A stretch of DNA of 64,000 nucleotides from Sinomonas gamaensis (GCF_005876955.1 NZ_SSCL01000004.1:186001-250000); one strand, 5' to 3'. Positions 24,979-34,130 are shown, counted from the first letter of the stretch. Notes: a model not told the origin generated them from the sequence alone. Translations and numbers: made by a program.

Positions 24979-26277
24979 GTGAAGGTTCTCGTGATCGGCC
25001 CGGGCGGCCGCGAACACGCCATTGTCCGTTCCCTTTTGGCCGATCCCGCCGTCACCGAAGTGCATGCGGCACCCGGCAACGCGGGGATCGCCCAGGTCGT
25101 GCCGACCCACGCCATCGACGCCAACAGCCCCTCTGCCGTCACGCACCTCGCCCAGAAGCTCGAGGTGGATCTCGTCGTGATCGGCCCCGAGGCGCCCCTC
25201 GCCGCCGGCGTCGCGGACGCCCTGCGGGAGGCCGGCATCCCGGTCTTCGGCCCGAGCAAGGCCGCCGCCCAGCTCGAGGCATCCAAGGCGTTCGCGAAGC
25301 AGGTCATGGCGGAGGCCGGCGTGCCCACGGCCATGGCGCGGGTGGCAACGACGGCGGAGGAGGCGGCCGACGCGCTCGATTCCTTCGGCGCCCCCTACGT
25401 GGTGAAGGACGACGGGCTCGCCGCAGGGAAGGGCGTCGTCGTGACCGAGGACCGCGAGGCGGCACTCGCCCACGCGCAGGCCTGCTTCGACGCCGGCGGC
25501 AGCGTGGTGATCGAGGAGTTCCTGGACGGCCCCGAGGTCTCGCTCTTCGTGCTCAGCGACGGCCAGACGGTGGTGCCGCTCTCCCCGGCTCAGGACTTCA
25601 AGCGCATCTTCGACAACGACGAGGGCCCGAACACGGGCGGCATGGGCGCCTACACACCCCTCGACTGGGCACCGGAGGGCCTTGTCGACGACGTGGTGCG
25701 GCGGGTAGCCCAGCCTACGATCGACGAGATGGCCAAGCGCGGCACTCCGTTCGTCGGCGTGCTCTACTGCGGCCTCGCGCTCACGTCCCGCGGCACAAGG
25801 GTCATCGAGTTCAATGCGCGGTTCGGCGACCCCGAGACCCAGGCCGTCCTCGCGCGCCTCAAGACGCCGCTCGGCGGGATCCTCCTCGCCGCCGCCAAGG
25901 GGCATCTGGACGACGCGGACGAGCTGCGCTGGTCGCCCGAGTCCGCGGTCGCCGTCGTGCTCGCCTCCGAGAACTATCCCGACAAGCCGCGCACAGGCGA
26001 TCGCATCCGGGGCCTGAAGAAGGCGGCCGCGGTCGAGGGCACACACGTCCTCCACGCGGGCACCAAGCTCGACGACGACGGCCACGTGGTGAGCGCGGGT
26101 GGCCGTGTCCTCGCTGTGGTGGCGCTTGGCGAGGACCTGCAGGAGGCTCGCGAACGCGCGTACGAGGGAATCGGGCTCATCCGTCTGGACGGCGGCCAGT
26201 ACCGCAAGGACATCGCAGCGAAAGCCGCACGCGGCGAGATCCGCGTGCCCGAGCGGGCCGGAAAGGCAGGGGTCTGA
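24979..26277 (+). CDS. purD: Phosphoribosylamine-glycine ligase
   Basis: A 432-residue ATP-grasp enzyme joining glycine to phosphoribosylamine, step two of purine synthesis. Visible hallmarks are the N-terminal VLVIGPGGREHAI, the lid region VVKDDGLAAGKGVVV, and the PurD signature FNARFGDPETQ. The GTG at 24979 is taken because homologues begin MKVLVIGPGG and a -10-like TAACCT lies 6 bases upstream without a ribosome binding site. The TGA overlaps the purC ATG by one base. Confidence 0.96.
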   Translation: MKVLVIGPGGREHAIVRSLLADPAVTEVHAAPGNAGIAQVVPTHAIDANSPSAVTHLAQKLEVDLVVIGPEAPLAAGVADALREAGIPVFGPSKAAAQLEASKAFAKQVMAEAGVPTAMARVATTAEEAADALDSFGAPYVVKDDGLAAGKGVVVTEDREAALAHAQACFDAGGSVVIEEFLDGPEVSLFVLSDGQTVVPLSPAQDFKRIFDNDEGPNTGGMGAYTPLDWAPEGLVDDVVRRVAQPTIDEMAKRGTPFVGVLYCGLALTSRGTRVIEFNARFGDPETQAVLARLKTPLGGILLAAAKGHLDDADELRWSPESAVAVVLASENYPDKPRTGDRIRGLKKAAAVEGTHVLHAGTKLDDDGHVVSAGGRVLAVVALGEDLQEARERAYEGIGLIRLDGGQYRKDIAAKAARGEIRVPERAGKAGV

Positions 26278-27206
26278 TGACGGAGACCCGCGGTTTCCAG
26301 ACGGAGGCGCCTCTCCTCGAAGGCTGGCGGCACATCTATTCGGGCAAGGTCCGCGACCTGTACGAGCCAGTCGAAGGCGCCGTCATTTCACATCCTGCGG
26401 ATGTCGTCCTGGTGGTCGCCAGCGACCGCATCAGCGCCTACGACCACGTCCTCTCCAGCAGCATCCCGGACAAGGGCCGCATCCTGACGCAGCTGAGCCT
26501 GTGGTGGTTCGACCAGCTCAACGTGCCGAACCACGTGGTCGGCTCCACGGTCGACGACGGCGTGCCCGCCGAGGTCGTGGGCCGCGCCATGATCTGCCGC
26601 CGCCTCGAGATGTACCCGGTCGAGTGCATCGCCCGTGGCTACCTCACGGGCTCCGGCCTCGCCGAGTACCGCGAGAGCGGCACGGTGTGCGAGATCCCTC
26701 TGCCCGAGGGCCTCGTCGACGGCTCACGCCTGCCCGAGGCGATCTTCACACCCTCGGCGAAGGCCGAGGTCGGCGAGCACGACGAGAACATCACCTACGA
26801 GGACGTCACCGGCATGGTGGGCGACGACGCGGCCGCCCAGCTGCGCAGCCTCACCCTCGAGATCTACCGCGAGGCAGAGCGGATCGCGCGGGAGCGCGGG
26901 ATCATCCTCGCGGACACGAAGGTCGAATTCGGCCTGGATCCCATCACCGGCCTCATCACCCTCGGGGACGAGGTGCTCACGCCGGACTCGTCCCGCTTCT
27001 GGGATGCGGCAACGTGGGAGCCCGGCAAGGCCCAGCCGTCGTTCGACAAGCAGTTCGTCCGGGATTGGCTCACCTCGCCGGAGTCCGGCTGGGATCGACA
27101 CTCCGATCAGGAGCCCCCGGCTCTTCCTGAAAACGTCGTCGAGCGCACACGCGCACGCTACGTGGAGGCGTTCGAGCGGCTCACGGGGCGCGCCTTCGAG
27201 GGATGA
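26277..27206 (+). CDS. purC: Phosphoribosylaminoimidazole-succinocarboxamide synthase
   Basis: A 309-residue SAICAR synthase adding aspartate to CAIR with ATP. Signatures include YSGKVRDLYE, VASDRISAYDHVL, VECIARGYLTGSG and LADTKVEFGLD. Length and the SGKVRD nucleotide motif are typical for the actinobacterial form. It is translationally coupled to purD (TGATG). It ends 16 bp before the convergent XRE-TPR regulator. A longer in-frame ORF extends back through purD but is an artefact of high GC. Confidence 0.96.
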   Translation: MTETRGFQTEAPLLEGWRHIYSGKVRDLYEPVEGAVISHPADVVLVVASDRISAYDHVLSSSIPDKGRILTQLSLWWFDQLNVPNHVVGSTVDDGVPAEVVGRAMICRRLEMYPVECIARGYLTGSGLAEYRESGTVCEIPLPEGLVDGSRLPEAIFTPSAKAEVGEHDENITYEDVTGMVGDDAAAQLRSLTLEIYREAERIARERGIILADTKVEFGLDPITGLITLGDEVLTPDSSRFWDAATWEPGKAQPSFDKQFVRDWLTSPESGWDRHSDQEPPALPENVVERTRARYVEAFERLTGRAFEG

Positions 27207-27222
27207 GCCTTCTCCGCGCTGC

Positions 27223-28500
27223 TTAACCCGGGGGCGCCGGCTTCTCCTCGGGATGCCCGGCGCGCTGCTGCGCGAGCCGGATCTCGAGGATCGCGTCCAT
27301 GGTCTGCTGGACCTTCTCCGAGGCGCCCGCGTAGCTGAACTGCTCGCGGGCGTCCTTGAGGAGCTCGAGCGCCTCGTCGTTCCGGCCGAGGGCCTTGAGC
27401 GCGCGGCCGTAGAGGAGGGCCACCTCTCCCGCGGTGTGCCGGCCGAGGACCTTCTTCTCCGCGTGGATCTCCTTGAGCTTCTCGATCGCTTCCGGGAGTT
27501 CGCCGTTGAGGTACAGCCACCGGGCGCGGATGAACGCCACCTCGAGCTGCTCGGGCCGGCTCCCTCCCACGATGGAGAGGGCCAGCTCGGCGCGCTCGAT
27601 CGCGGCGAGGGTCTCCGGCTCGACGATGCCGCCGGACAGGCGCACCGCGGCGGAGGCCTTGTTGAACCGGGCCCAGAGCTCGATGTCGTTCGCGGGGGAG
27701 AGGAGCTTCGCTGCCCGCTCGTGGTGCTTGACGCCCTCTTCGTAGTCGGCGCGCATGAACGCGACGTTCCCGATGACCCACTCGACCTCGCCCGAGAGCT
27801 GGCCCATGGACTCCTCGTCCACGAGGGAGCCGAGAATCTTGCAGTAGTCCCATGCCTCGTCCAGGCGGCCGCTCTCTGCAAGGGCGCCGATGAGGGCGCG
27901 GAGCGCTCCGATGTAGATCGTGGAGCCGGCGGGGAGTTGGGCCCCGAGGCGCACTGCTTCGCGAGCATGTTCGACGGCGGTCCCGAGCTGGCCGAGGCCG
28001 TGGCACACGGCAGCGAGCATCTGGTGGGCGCGGACGGCGAGGCCATCTGACTCGGCGATGATGGGGTGTTCGAGGAGATGCTGGACGATCCGCTGGCACT
28101 CGGCGAGCTGGCCCTGCTTCATGAGGCACTCGGCCTGCATGTACGTCATGTTCCACCATGCGCTATTGTTTTTCGCCTCGAGGGCGAACTGCGCGGCCGT
28201 GGCTGCATGGCTCGCGGCTTGGGCGTAGTCGCGCATGTCCCACGCCTGCCGTGCATACAGGCCGGCAAGGACGTATTCGGCGTCATTGGCCGTAACAGGC
28301 TGGCTCCAGGCCTCGAGGGCCTTCGGTGCGAGTTCAAGCCGGCGGGCCAGCTCCTGGATGACTTCGGGAGTCGGCTCCCGACGGCCAGTTTCGAGGAGGG
28401 AGATGTAGCTCGGAGAGTAGAGATCCTTGCCCAATTCCGCCTGGGTCAGCCCACGCTCGAGGCGCTCGGCCCGCAACTTCTCGCCGAATCCGCTCCCCAC
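27223..28500 (-). CDS. XRE-family regulator with TPR array (RRNPP-like peptide-responsive regulator)
   Basis: A 425-residue cytoplasmic regulator. Residues 4-60 are an XRE helix-turn-helix (EKLRAERLERGLTQAELGKD, YISLLETGRREPTPEVIQ). From about residue 70 to 415 there are some seven TPR-like helical hairpins, such as MQAECLMKQGQLAECQRIV, AHQMLAAVCHGLGQLGTAVE and ALLYGRALKALGRNDEALEL. HTH plus TPR at this length is the layout of RRNPP regulators (PlcR, NprR, Rgg, PrgX), which bind re-imported signalling peptides. The GTG at 28500 is chosen because AAGGAGG lies five bases upstream. It is divergent, over 155 bp, from a 74-residue secreted peptide with four tandem repeats, its likely cognate signal precursor. 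The peptide-response assignment is inference; the domain layout is visible. Confidence 0.88.
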   Translation of the reverse strand: MGSGFGEKLRAERLERGLTQAELGKDLYSPSYISLLETGRREPTPEVIQELARRLELAPKALEAWSQPVTANDAEYVLAGLYARQAWDMRDYAQAASHAATAAQFALEAKNNSAWWNMTYMQAECLMKQGQLAECQRIVQHLLEHPIIAESDGLAVRAHQMLAAVCHGLGQLGTAVEHAREAVRLGAQLPAGSTIYIGALRALIGALAESGRLDEAWDYCKILGSLVDEESMGQLSGEVEWVIGNVAFMRADYEEGVKHHERAAKLLSPANDIELWARFNKASAAVRLSGGIVEPETLAAIERAELALSIVGGSRPEQLEVAFIRARWLYLNGELPEAIEKLKEIHAEKKVLGRHTAGEVALLYGRALKALGRNDEALELLKDAREQFSYAGASEKVQQTMDAILEIRLAQQRAGHPEEKPAPPG

Positions 28501-28511
28501 AACTTCCTCCT

Positions 28512-28616
28512 TGACAGAGCACCCCGGTCTGCAACTTGGGGTAAGGCGATACCCTAGCGGCTTGACACCTGCTGTGGATCTTATTTTACTTGGTGTGTCA
28601 ATCACGACAAAGCACG
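28512..28616. promoter_or_regulatory. Regulatory region between the XRE-TPR regulator and the repeat peptide
   Basis: TTGACA at 28562 and TTTACT at 28585, 17 bp apart, form a promoter for the peptide. Direct repeats GACAGAGCAC (28512-28522) and GACAAAGCAC (28606-28616) flank it. TTGACACC (28562-28569) faces a near-complement GGTGTGTCAA (28592-28601), a likely dyad for the regulator. Confidence 0.5.
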
Positions 28617-28655
28617 CTCTGCCCGATTGCACCCGCTACAACATAAGGACATGAC

Positions 28656-28880
28656 ATGCTCAAGAAGTTGACCGCGTCACTCGCCCTCGTCGGCGCTCTG
28701 GCGCTGGGAGGCGTTTCTGTTGCCCCGACGGCCATCGGCAACTGGCCTGACCCCATGAAGACCACGGCGATCGGCAACTGGCCTGACCCGATGAAGTCCA
28801 CGGCGATCGGCAACTGGCCCGACCCGATGAAGGCCACGGCGATCGGCAACTGGCCCGACCCGATGAAGTCGACCTTCTGA
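28656..28880 (+). CDS. Secreted tandem-repeat peptide precursor, candidate pheromone
   Basis: A 74-residue precursor. Residues 1-23 are a Sec signal peptide (MLKKLTASLALVGALALGG, then a cleavage region VSVA). Residues 25-72 are four consecutive 12-residue units with the invariant core TAIGNWPDPMK, where only the last position varies (T, S, A, S), followed by TF. The matching DNA is four 36-bp units (28728-28871) that differ mostly at synonymous sites. Each unit ends in Lys, so trypsin-like cleavage would release up to four near-identical peptides. AAGGA lies six bases before the ATG at 28656. Divergent from the XRE-TPR regulator, it looks like a multi-copy signal precursor for a quorum-sensing circuit. 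I know of no named family. A secreted toxin or cell-wall peptide is the alternative. Confidence 0.9.
   Translation: MLKKLTASLALVGALALGGVSVAPTAIGNWPDPMKTTAIGNWPDPMKSTAIGNWPDPMKATAIGNWPDPMKSTF
28728..28871 (+). repeat. Four 36-bp in-frame tandem repeats
   Basis: Units start at 28728, 28764, 28800 and 28836. Units 2-4 differ by only a few bases; unit 1 differs by third-position changes. The unit length is a multiple of three, so copy number can change without breaking the frame. Confidence 0.95.
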
Positions 28881-28981
28881 TCTGACTTATCCAGGCGAGC
28901 GGACGACTGCCCGAGGCAGGCAGCAACGTTCGACTCTCCGACATGATCCGCGCTAGCGGGTCCAGAGATAGTGCAGGGGAG

Positions 28982-29017
28982 CCCCGCCCGTCACCTCGAC
29001 GGGCGGGGTTCTTCGTT
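28982..29017 (+). terminator. Terminator downstream of the repeat peptide
   Basis: Perfect 11-bp stem CCCCGCCCGTC/GACGGGCGGGG with a 5-nt loop, followed by a T-rich tail TTCTTCGTTTTC. It lies about 100 bp after the peptide stop; that 100 bp shows no other feature. Confidence 0.8.
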
Positions 29018-29037
29018 TTCTAACCCGGGTATCCCGC

Positions 29038-29094
29038 GAATTGTGGGTTTTGTGCGAGTGATGGGCATGGATACGCGCAAAAAAGCGACAATTC
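29038..29094. repeat. Degenerate palindrome family B, copy 2
   Basis: Imperfect inverted repeat whose ends, GAATTGTGGGTTTTGTGCG and CGCGCAAAAAAGCGACAATTC broken at several positions, resemble the 8928-8982 element (shared AATTGT and ACAATT ends). Confidence 0.35.
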
Positions 29095-29109
29095 TGCGAA
29101 AGCAGAGGG

Positions 29110-29151
29110 CAATAAAAAAGTGCCCCGGCATTTTCCGCCAGAGCACTTTTT
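29110..29151 (-). terminator. Terminator of tRNA-Pro
   Basis: AAAAAGTGC/GCACTTTTT stem with an inner GGC/GCC pairing, directly 3' of the tRNA on the minus strand and ending in a run of T on that strand. Confidence 0.7.
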
Positions 29152-29152
29152 G

Positions 29153-29229
<77 letters not shown>

Positions 29230-29303
29230 ATCCGCTGCCATTCGTGGACCAAGTCCCCGAAGCAACTCATCCAGAGTACCCGATTCGGGCCCCTGACGTG
29301 AAA

Positions 29304-31154
29304 TCAGACCAGCGACTCGCGCCACGCCCCGTGCAGCGCCGCGAATCGCCCGCCGCCCCGGATGAGCTCCTCGGGGGTGCCGTCCTCGACGATGCGGCCG
29401 CCGTCCATGACGAGGACCCGGTCCGCGATCTCCACCGTGGAGAGCCGATGCGCGATGATGATGGCCGTCCGCTCACGCTGGGCGAGCAGCTTCGCGAGGC
29501 CAGCCTGGACGAGCCGCTCCGACGGGATGTCGAGCGACGAGGTCGCCTCGTCGAGGATGAGCACCGCCGGTGCCGCGAGGAACGCACGGGCGAAGGAGAT
29601 GAGCTGGCGTTGGCCCGCCGAGACCCGCCCACCGCGTTTGTTGACGTCCGTGTCGTAGCCCTCGGGCAGGGCTTCGATGAAGTCGTGCGCGCCCACCGCC
29701 TTGGCGGCGGCCTCGACCTCGGCGCGGGTCGCCGTCGGCCGTCCCAGCGCGATGTTGTCGGCGACCGAGCCGCTGAAGAGGAACGCCTCCTGGGTGACCA
29801 TGACGACGGCTCGCCGCAGGTCGGTCGTCGAGAGGCGCCGGAGGTCCACGCCGTCGAGCATCACCGCGCCTGAGGTGACGTCGTAGAAGCGCGCGATCAG
29901 CTTGGCGAGGGTCGATTTCCCCGCGCCCGTGGCCCCCACCAGCGCGACGGTCTGACCGGCTGGAATGTCGAGGCTGAATTCCGGGAGGACCACCGGGCCC
30001 TCGCCGTAGCCGAACTCAACGCGGTCGAAGCGGACCTCGCCACGCGGGTCCGGGAGCGGCGTGGGATCGCGCGGAGGCACCACTGTGGGGACCTCCTCGA
30101 GCAGTCCCGAGACCTTCTCGAGCGCCGCCTGTGCGCTCTGGAAGGAGTTGTAGAACATGGCCATGTCCGCGACCGGCTGGTAGAAGCGCTTCACCGAGAG
30201 GACCAGCGCGAGGAGCACGCCGACGGCGAGCGTTCCGTCGAGCACGCGGAGGCCCGCGACGAGGAGCACGACGGCGACCGTCACGTTCCCGATGAGCACG
30301 AGCCCGGGCTGCAGGATGCCGTTGAGCTGGATCGAGCGGGCGGTCACCTTGCGATAGTCCTCGGCGAGGCCGCCGAAGACCTCGTTGTTCTCGGCCTCCT
30401 TGCGGAAGGCCTTCACCGCGCGGATGCCCGTCATCGTTTCGACGAAGTGCACGATCAGGCGCGCCGAGGCGACCCGGGAGGCCCGGTAGGCCACCTGAGA
30501 GCGCTTCTGGTACCAGCGCGCGAGGGCGAACATCGGCGCCGCCGCCGTGAGCATGATGAAGCCGGACGGCCAGTCGAGCAGGAACACCGTGGCCGCAGTG
30601 AACAGCATGAACAGAATGCCGGAGACGAGCGAGCTGACGCCTGAATCGAGCAGCTCGCGCAGGGCCTCGAGATCCGAGGTCTGGCGGCTGATGATGCGGC
30701 CCGAGGTGTAGTGCTCGTGGAAGTCCAGGCTCAGGCGCTGCGTGTGCCGGAAGACGCGGACGCGGAGGTCGAGCAGCATCGCCTGGCTGAGTTTCGCCGT
30801 GGAGGTCACGTAGCCCGCGGTGAGCCCCGCCGTCGTGAGCGCGGCCGCGAGGTAGGCGGCGCCGGTGAGCCAGACGAGCAACGAGTCGCCGTGCAGGAGT
30901 GCGGGCAGGGCGCGGTCCACGCCGAGGGCGATGATCGCGGGGCCGGCGGCTTTCGTCGCCTGCGACACGACGACCATCCCCAGCGTCGCCCAGAAGCGCA
31001 CCCGCACCGGACGGATGAGCTCGGCGAGGAGTCGGAGGGACCGGCGGCGGACCGCGCGCGATTCCTCGCGGGAGAGGACGACGTCGTCCTCGGCGTGCGC
31101 TTCCGGCGCGCCCGGGCGGGAGGTGCCTCTCGCCGTGCGGGGAGCGTGGCTCAT
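29304..31154 (-). CDS. ABC exporter half-transporter, canonical ATPase half
   Basis: A 616-residue type IV exporter: a six-helix membrane domain (about residues 40-345) followed by an ATPase domain. Walker A is GATGAGKST, and the Walker B region [11 protein letters not shown] carries the catalytic Glu. The signature motif is the variant VSAGQ and the switch His is in [10 protein letters not shown]. The start ATG at 31154 overlaps the upstream half-transporter stop (ATGA), so the two are made together. With the neighbour it forms a heterodimer in which this subunit contributes the complete Walker site. Substrate unknown; lipids or drugs are usual for this TmrAB-like class. Confidence 0.92.
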   Translation of the reverse strand: MSHAPRTARGTSRPGAPEAHAEDDVVLSREESRAVRRRSLRLLAELIRPVRVRFWATLGMVVVSQATKAAGPAIIALGVDRALPALLHGDSLLVWLTGAAYLAAALTTAGLTAGYVTSTAKLSQAMLLDLRVRVFRHTQRLSLDFHEHYTSGRIISRQTSDLEALRELLDSGVSSLVSGILFMLFTAATVFLLDWPSGFIMLTAAAPMFALARWYQKRSQVAYRASRVASARLIVHFVETMTGIRAVKAFRKEAENNEVFGGLAEDYRKVTARSIQLNGILQPGLVLIGNVTVAVVLLVAGLRVLDGTLAVGVLLALVLSVKRFYQPVADMAMFYNSFQSAQAALEKVSGLLEEVPTVVPPRDPTPLPDPRGEVRFDRVEFGYGEGPVVLPEFSLDIPAGQTVALVGATGAGKSTLAKLIARFYDVTSGAVMLDGVDLRRLSTTDLRRAVVMVTQEAFLFSGSVADNIALGRPTATRAEVEAAAKAVGAHDFIEALPEGYDTDVNKRGGRVSAGQRQLISFARAFLAAPAVLILDEATSSLDIPSERLVQAGLAKLLAQRERTAIIIAHRLSTVEIADRVLVMDGGRIVEDGTPEELIRGGGRFAALHGAWRESLV

Positions 31155-33019
31155 CGGGCCTCCTCCAGATCGTCCAGATCGCCGGCTTCGAGCTCCGAGT
31201 CGAGGTCCCGCGGGGCGGTGTCGAGGCTCGCGATGACGTACCGGTAGTGCGAGTTCCGTGCGAGGAGCTCGGAATGGGTGCCCACGTCATCGATGACGCC
31301 GTCCCGCAGGAGCGCCACGCGGTCGGCGAGGGCGACGGTGGACGGGCGGTGGGCGACGATGAGGGTCGTCGTCTCGGCGAGCACCTGTCGAAGGCGCGCC
31401 TCGACGCGTTCCTCGGTGGCGACGTCGAGCGCGGAGAGGGGATCGTCGAGGACCAGCACGGCAGGCTTGGCCGCGATCGCGCGGGCGAGCGCAATGCGCT
31501 GCCGCTGCCCGCCGGACAGGCTCAGCCCCTCCTCGCCGATCCGGGTGTCGACCCCCTCGGGGAGCGAATACGCGAAGTGGGCCTGCGCGACGTCGAGGGC
31601 CTCCTGGAGGAGGGCCTCCGCCTCTGGCCCCTCCCGGGTCGAGGCGCCGAGCAGGACGTTGTCCCGAACAGACGTCGAGAAGAGCGTGGTGTCCTCGAAC
31701 GCGACGGAGACGATCCGGCGGAGGTCCGAGAGCGCGAGGCTGCGGACGTCCACACCGTCGATCTCGACCGAGCCGCCGCTCACCTCGTACAGCCGGGGCA
31801 CGAGCTGCAGGAGGGTGCTCTTCCCCGATCCCGTCAGGCCTACGAGGGCCATGGTCTCGCCGGGGACGAGCTCAAGGTCGATGTCGCGGAGAACCGGGCG
31901 GGCGCCGTCGTCCTTGCGCTCGGCCGATCGCGAGCGGGAGGGCTCGTACGCGAAGCGGACACTGCGGAAGGCGAGCGCCCCGCGGGGCCGGGCGAGACGC
32001 CGCGGCTCCTTGGGGTCCGCGATCGAGACGGGCTCGTCCCGGACCTCGTAGTGGCGGTCGATTGCGGTCTTCGCCGTGAGGGCCATGCCCACGAGGGCGC
32101 CCGACATCTCGACGGGGTTCGCGACCGCGGCCGCCGTGGCGAAGAATGCGGCGAGGGCGCCCACCGTGATCTGGTTGGTCGCGGCGAGCCACAGCCCCAC
32201 CATGAGCCCGGTCCCCAGGGCGAGCTCCGGCAGCAGGGTCACGACCATGCTGAACACCGCGAGATGACGGGCCTTCGTGACCTCCGTGGCGCGGAGCTCC
32301 TCGGCCTGCAGCGTGAAGTTCTCGAGCGCCTCGCGGCTCCGTCCGAACGCCTTGAGCACCCGGATGCCGTGCACAGACTCCTCGACGGCCGTCGCGAGGT
32401 CTCCGGCCTGGTCCTGACTTCGGCGGGAAGCGGCTACGAACTGGCGGCGGAAGCGGAAGCTGTAGATGCTGATCGGAACAGCCGCGGCAAGGAAGATGAG
32501 CGCAAGCTGCCACGAAATGGTGAACAGCATGGCGATGCCCACGATCACGGTGGTGATCGAGATGACCAGATAGATCGCCCCGAACGCGAGCCAGCGGCGC
32601 AGCATGTTGAGGTCGGTCATGGCACGTGAGAGCAGCTGGCCCGAGCCCCAGCGGTCGTGGAACGAGACCGGCAGGAGCTGCAGGTGCCGGTACAGCGTGA
32701 CGCGCAGCGACGCCTCGACATTCGTTGCGGGGTCCAGCACGAAGATGCGGCGCAGGAAGGTCAGCAGCGCTTCGAGCACGCCCATGATGAGGACGACGAC
32801 GGCGGCGCTCACGACGGCGGACGGCGTGGCACCGGCGCGCAGCAGCGTGTCGATGATGGCGCGGAACACCTGCGGCACGAGGACCGCGAGAACCGAGGCG
32901 GAAAGCCCCACGCCCAGGCCCGCGACGAGCCGCGGAATGATGCGCCGCGCCTCGGGCGCGAGCCGTGCCAGACTGCGGCGGAAGGGGATCTGCTCTCGGG
33001 CGGGGGCCTTGACGGGCAT
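31151..33019 (-). CDS. ABC exporter half-transporter, degenerate ATPase half
   Basis: A 622-residue partner of the adjacent exporter gene. The membrane domain lies at about 25-330 and the ATPase domain follows. Walker A is LTGSGKST and the signature [14 protein letters not shown] is canonical. The Walker B region reads [11 protein letters not shown], with Asp where the catalytic Glu should be. This asymmetry, a degenerate site here and a canonical LSGGQ for the partner, is the mark of heterodimeric exporters such as TmrAB and BmrCD. The ATG at 33019 has GGAGG about 12 bases upstream. Gap 33020-33131 shows nothing. Confidence 0.92.
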   Translation of the reverse strand: MPVKAPAREQIPFRRSLARLAPEARRIIPRLVAGLGVGLSASVLAVLVPQVFRAIIDTLLRAGATPSAVVSAAVVVLIMGVLEALLTFLRRIFVLDPATNVEASLRVTLYRHLQLLPVSFHDRWGSGQLLSRAMTDLNMLRRWLAFGAIYLVISITTVIVGIAMLFTISWQLALIFLAAAVPISIYSFRFRRQFVAASRRSQDQAGDLATAVEESVHGIRVLKAFGRSREALENFTLQAEELRATEVTKARHLAVFSMVVTLLPELALGTGLMVGLWLAATNQITVGALAAFFATAAAVANPVEMSGALVGMALTAKTAIDRHYEVRDEPVSIADPKEPRRLARPRGALAFRSVRFAYEPSRSRSAERKDDGARPVLRDIDLELVPGETMALVGLTGSGKSTLLQLVPRLYEVSGGSVEIDGVDVRSLALSDLRRIVSVAFEDTTLFSTSVRDNVLLGASTREGPEAEALLQEALDVAQAHFAYSLPEGVDTRIGEEGLSLSGGQRQRIALARAIAAKPAVLVLDDPLSALDVATEERVEARLRQVLAETTTLIVAHRPSTVALADRVALLRDGVIDDVGTHSELLARNSHYRYVIASLDTAPRDLDSELEAGDLDDLEEAR

Positions 33020-33131
33020 GCCGGTGCGTGCACCTCCGGCTAGAAGTAGTTAGCTGCGGCAACTACCCTACGCCATGCGGCTGTGAGGGTCTGCTGGAGG
33101 CGGCGGTGCGCGGGGGAGCCCGGGCCGCCGA

Positions 33132-34130
33132 TTACCGCCGTGCGGTCAGCGTCAGCAGCACAGCTTCCGGGCGGCACGCGATGCGGATAGGCGCGAAACG
33201 CGACGTTCCGATGCCGCCGGAGACGTTGAGAGGGACCCAATGGCCGTCGTGCTCCCAGCCCGTGAGGCCCTTGGCGCGCCACGTCGGGAGGTCGCAGTTC
33301 GACACCAGAGCGCCGTAGCCGGGGAGGCAGATCTGACCGCCATGAGTGTGGCCCGCGAGGATCAGGTTGGCTCCCACACGCGTGAAGTGATCGAGCACCC
33401 GCTGGTACGGGGCATGGATGACCGCCACCTTCACGTGCGGCTTACGGTCGTGGCCCGAAGCGCCACGGGGCCAGTCGGCGTAACGCTCGCGCTTGAGGTG
33501 CGGATCGTCCACTCCGGAGAAGTCGAAGCGCGTCCCGTTGAACGCGAGCGACTGGGAGCGGTTGGTGAGGTCGATCCAGCCGGCCGCGCCGAAACCCGCG
33601 AAGAGGCCGCGCCAATCGAGCTCGATCCGCTCCGGGAGGGGGCGGCGGTTCGACGGTCCTAGGAGGTACGTCGCCGGGTTCCGGGCGATGGGCGCGTAAT
33701 AGTCGTTAGAGCCCGGGACGTAGACGCCGGGGAACGTCAGAAGGGGCGCGAGCGCCTCGAGCAGGGGAGCGACCGCTTCCACGTGGCTCAGGTTGTCGCC
33801 GGTGTTGACGACGAGGTCGGGATTGAGGCTCGCGAGCTCCCCGAGCCACCGCGCCTTCTTCGTCTGGCCCGGCACGAAGTGGATGTCGCTGAGGTGCAGC
33901 ACCCGCAACGGCGCGGAACCGGGCGGCAGGATCGGAACGCGCTCCTCGCGGAGACCGAACTGCTCCTTCTCCCACCAGCCGTAGGCGGCTGCCGCGGCGC
34001 CAGCCGAGGCCGCCATGCCGGCCAAGAGCCCGGTCCGCTTGCCCGCCCGGGCGAGGGCCGCCGTCGTCCGCCGCGCTGTACGGGCGAGGGCCCGCCCCGA
34101 AGAGGGGACGGGCCCTTCAAGGGCTGCCAT
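33132..34130 (-). CDS. Membrane-anchored metallophosphoesterase
   Basis: A 332-residue calcineurin-like phosphoesterase. Metal motifs are in order: LHLSDIHF, NTGDNLSH, PGSNDYY (in place of GNHD) and GHTHGGQ. An N-terminal hydrophobic Ala/Gly-rich stretch (about residues 30-48) should anchor it, as in YkuE-like enzymes. The ATG at 34130 overlaps the stop of the penicillin-binding protein by one base, so the two are coupled; the longer frame upstream lies in that gene. Placement after a class A PBP suggests a role at the cell envelope, which is inference. The Ser in place of Gly in the second-metal motif is slightly unusual. Confidence 0.88.
   Translation of the reverse strand: MAALEGPVPSSGRALARTARRTTAALARAGKRTGLLAGMAASAGAAAAAYGWWEKEQFGLREERVPILPPGSAPLRVLHLSDIHFVPGQTKKARWLGELASLNPDLVVNTGDNLSHVEAVAPLLEALAPLLTFPGVYVPGSNDYYAPIARNPATYLLGPSNRRPLPERIELDWRGLFAGFGAAGWIDLTNRSQSLAFNGTRFDFSGVDDPHLKRERYADWPRGASGHDRKPHVKVAVIHAPYQRVLDHFTRVGANLILAGHTHGGQICLPGYGALVSNCDLPTWRAKGLTGWEHDGHWVPLNVSGGIGTSRFAPIRIACRPEAVLLTLTARR

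Noticed and set aside
24894-27206. 770-aa ORF that joins purC to an upstream extension
   Set aside because: The extension is purD read out of frame. purC begins at the TGATG junction at 26277.
28598-28849. Minus-strand repetitive ORF opposite the secreted peptide
   Set aside because: It is the antisense of the 36-bp repeats (IAV-FIGSGQLP units), lacks a ribosome binding site and runs into the regulator promoter. The plus-strand frame has the signal peptide and Shine-Dalgarno.
28728-28871. CRISPR array
   Set aside because: The four units are directly adjacent without spacers and are in frame within a coding gene.
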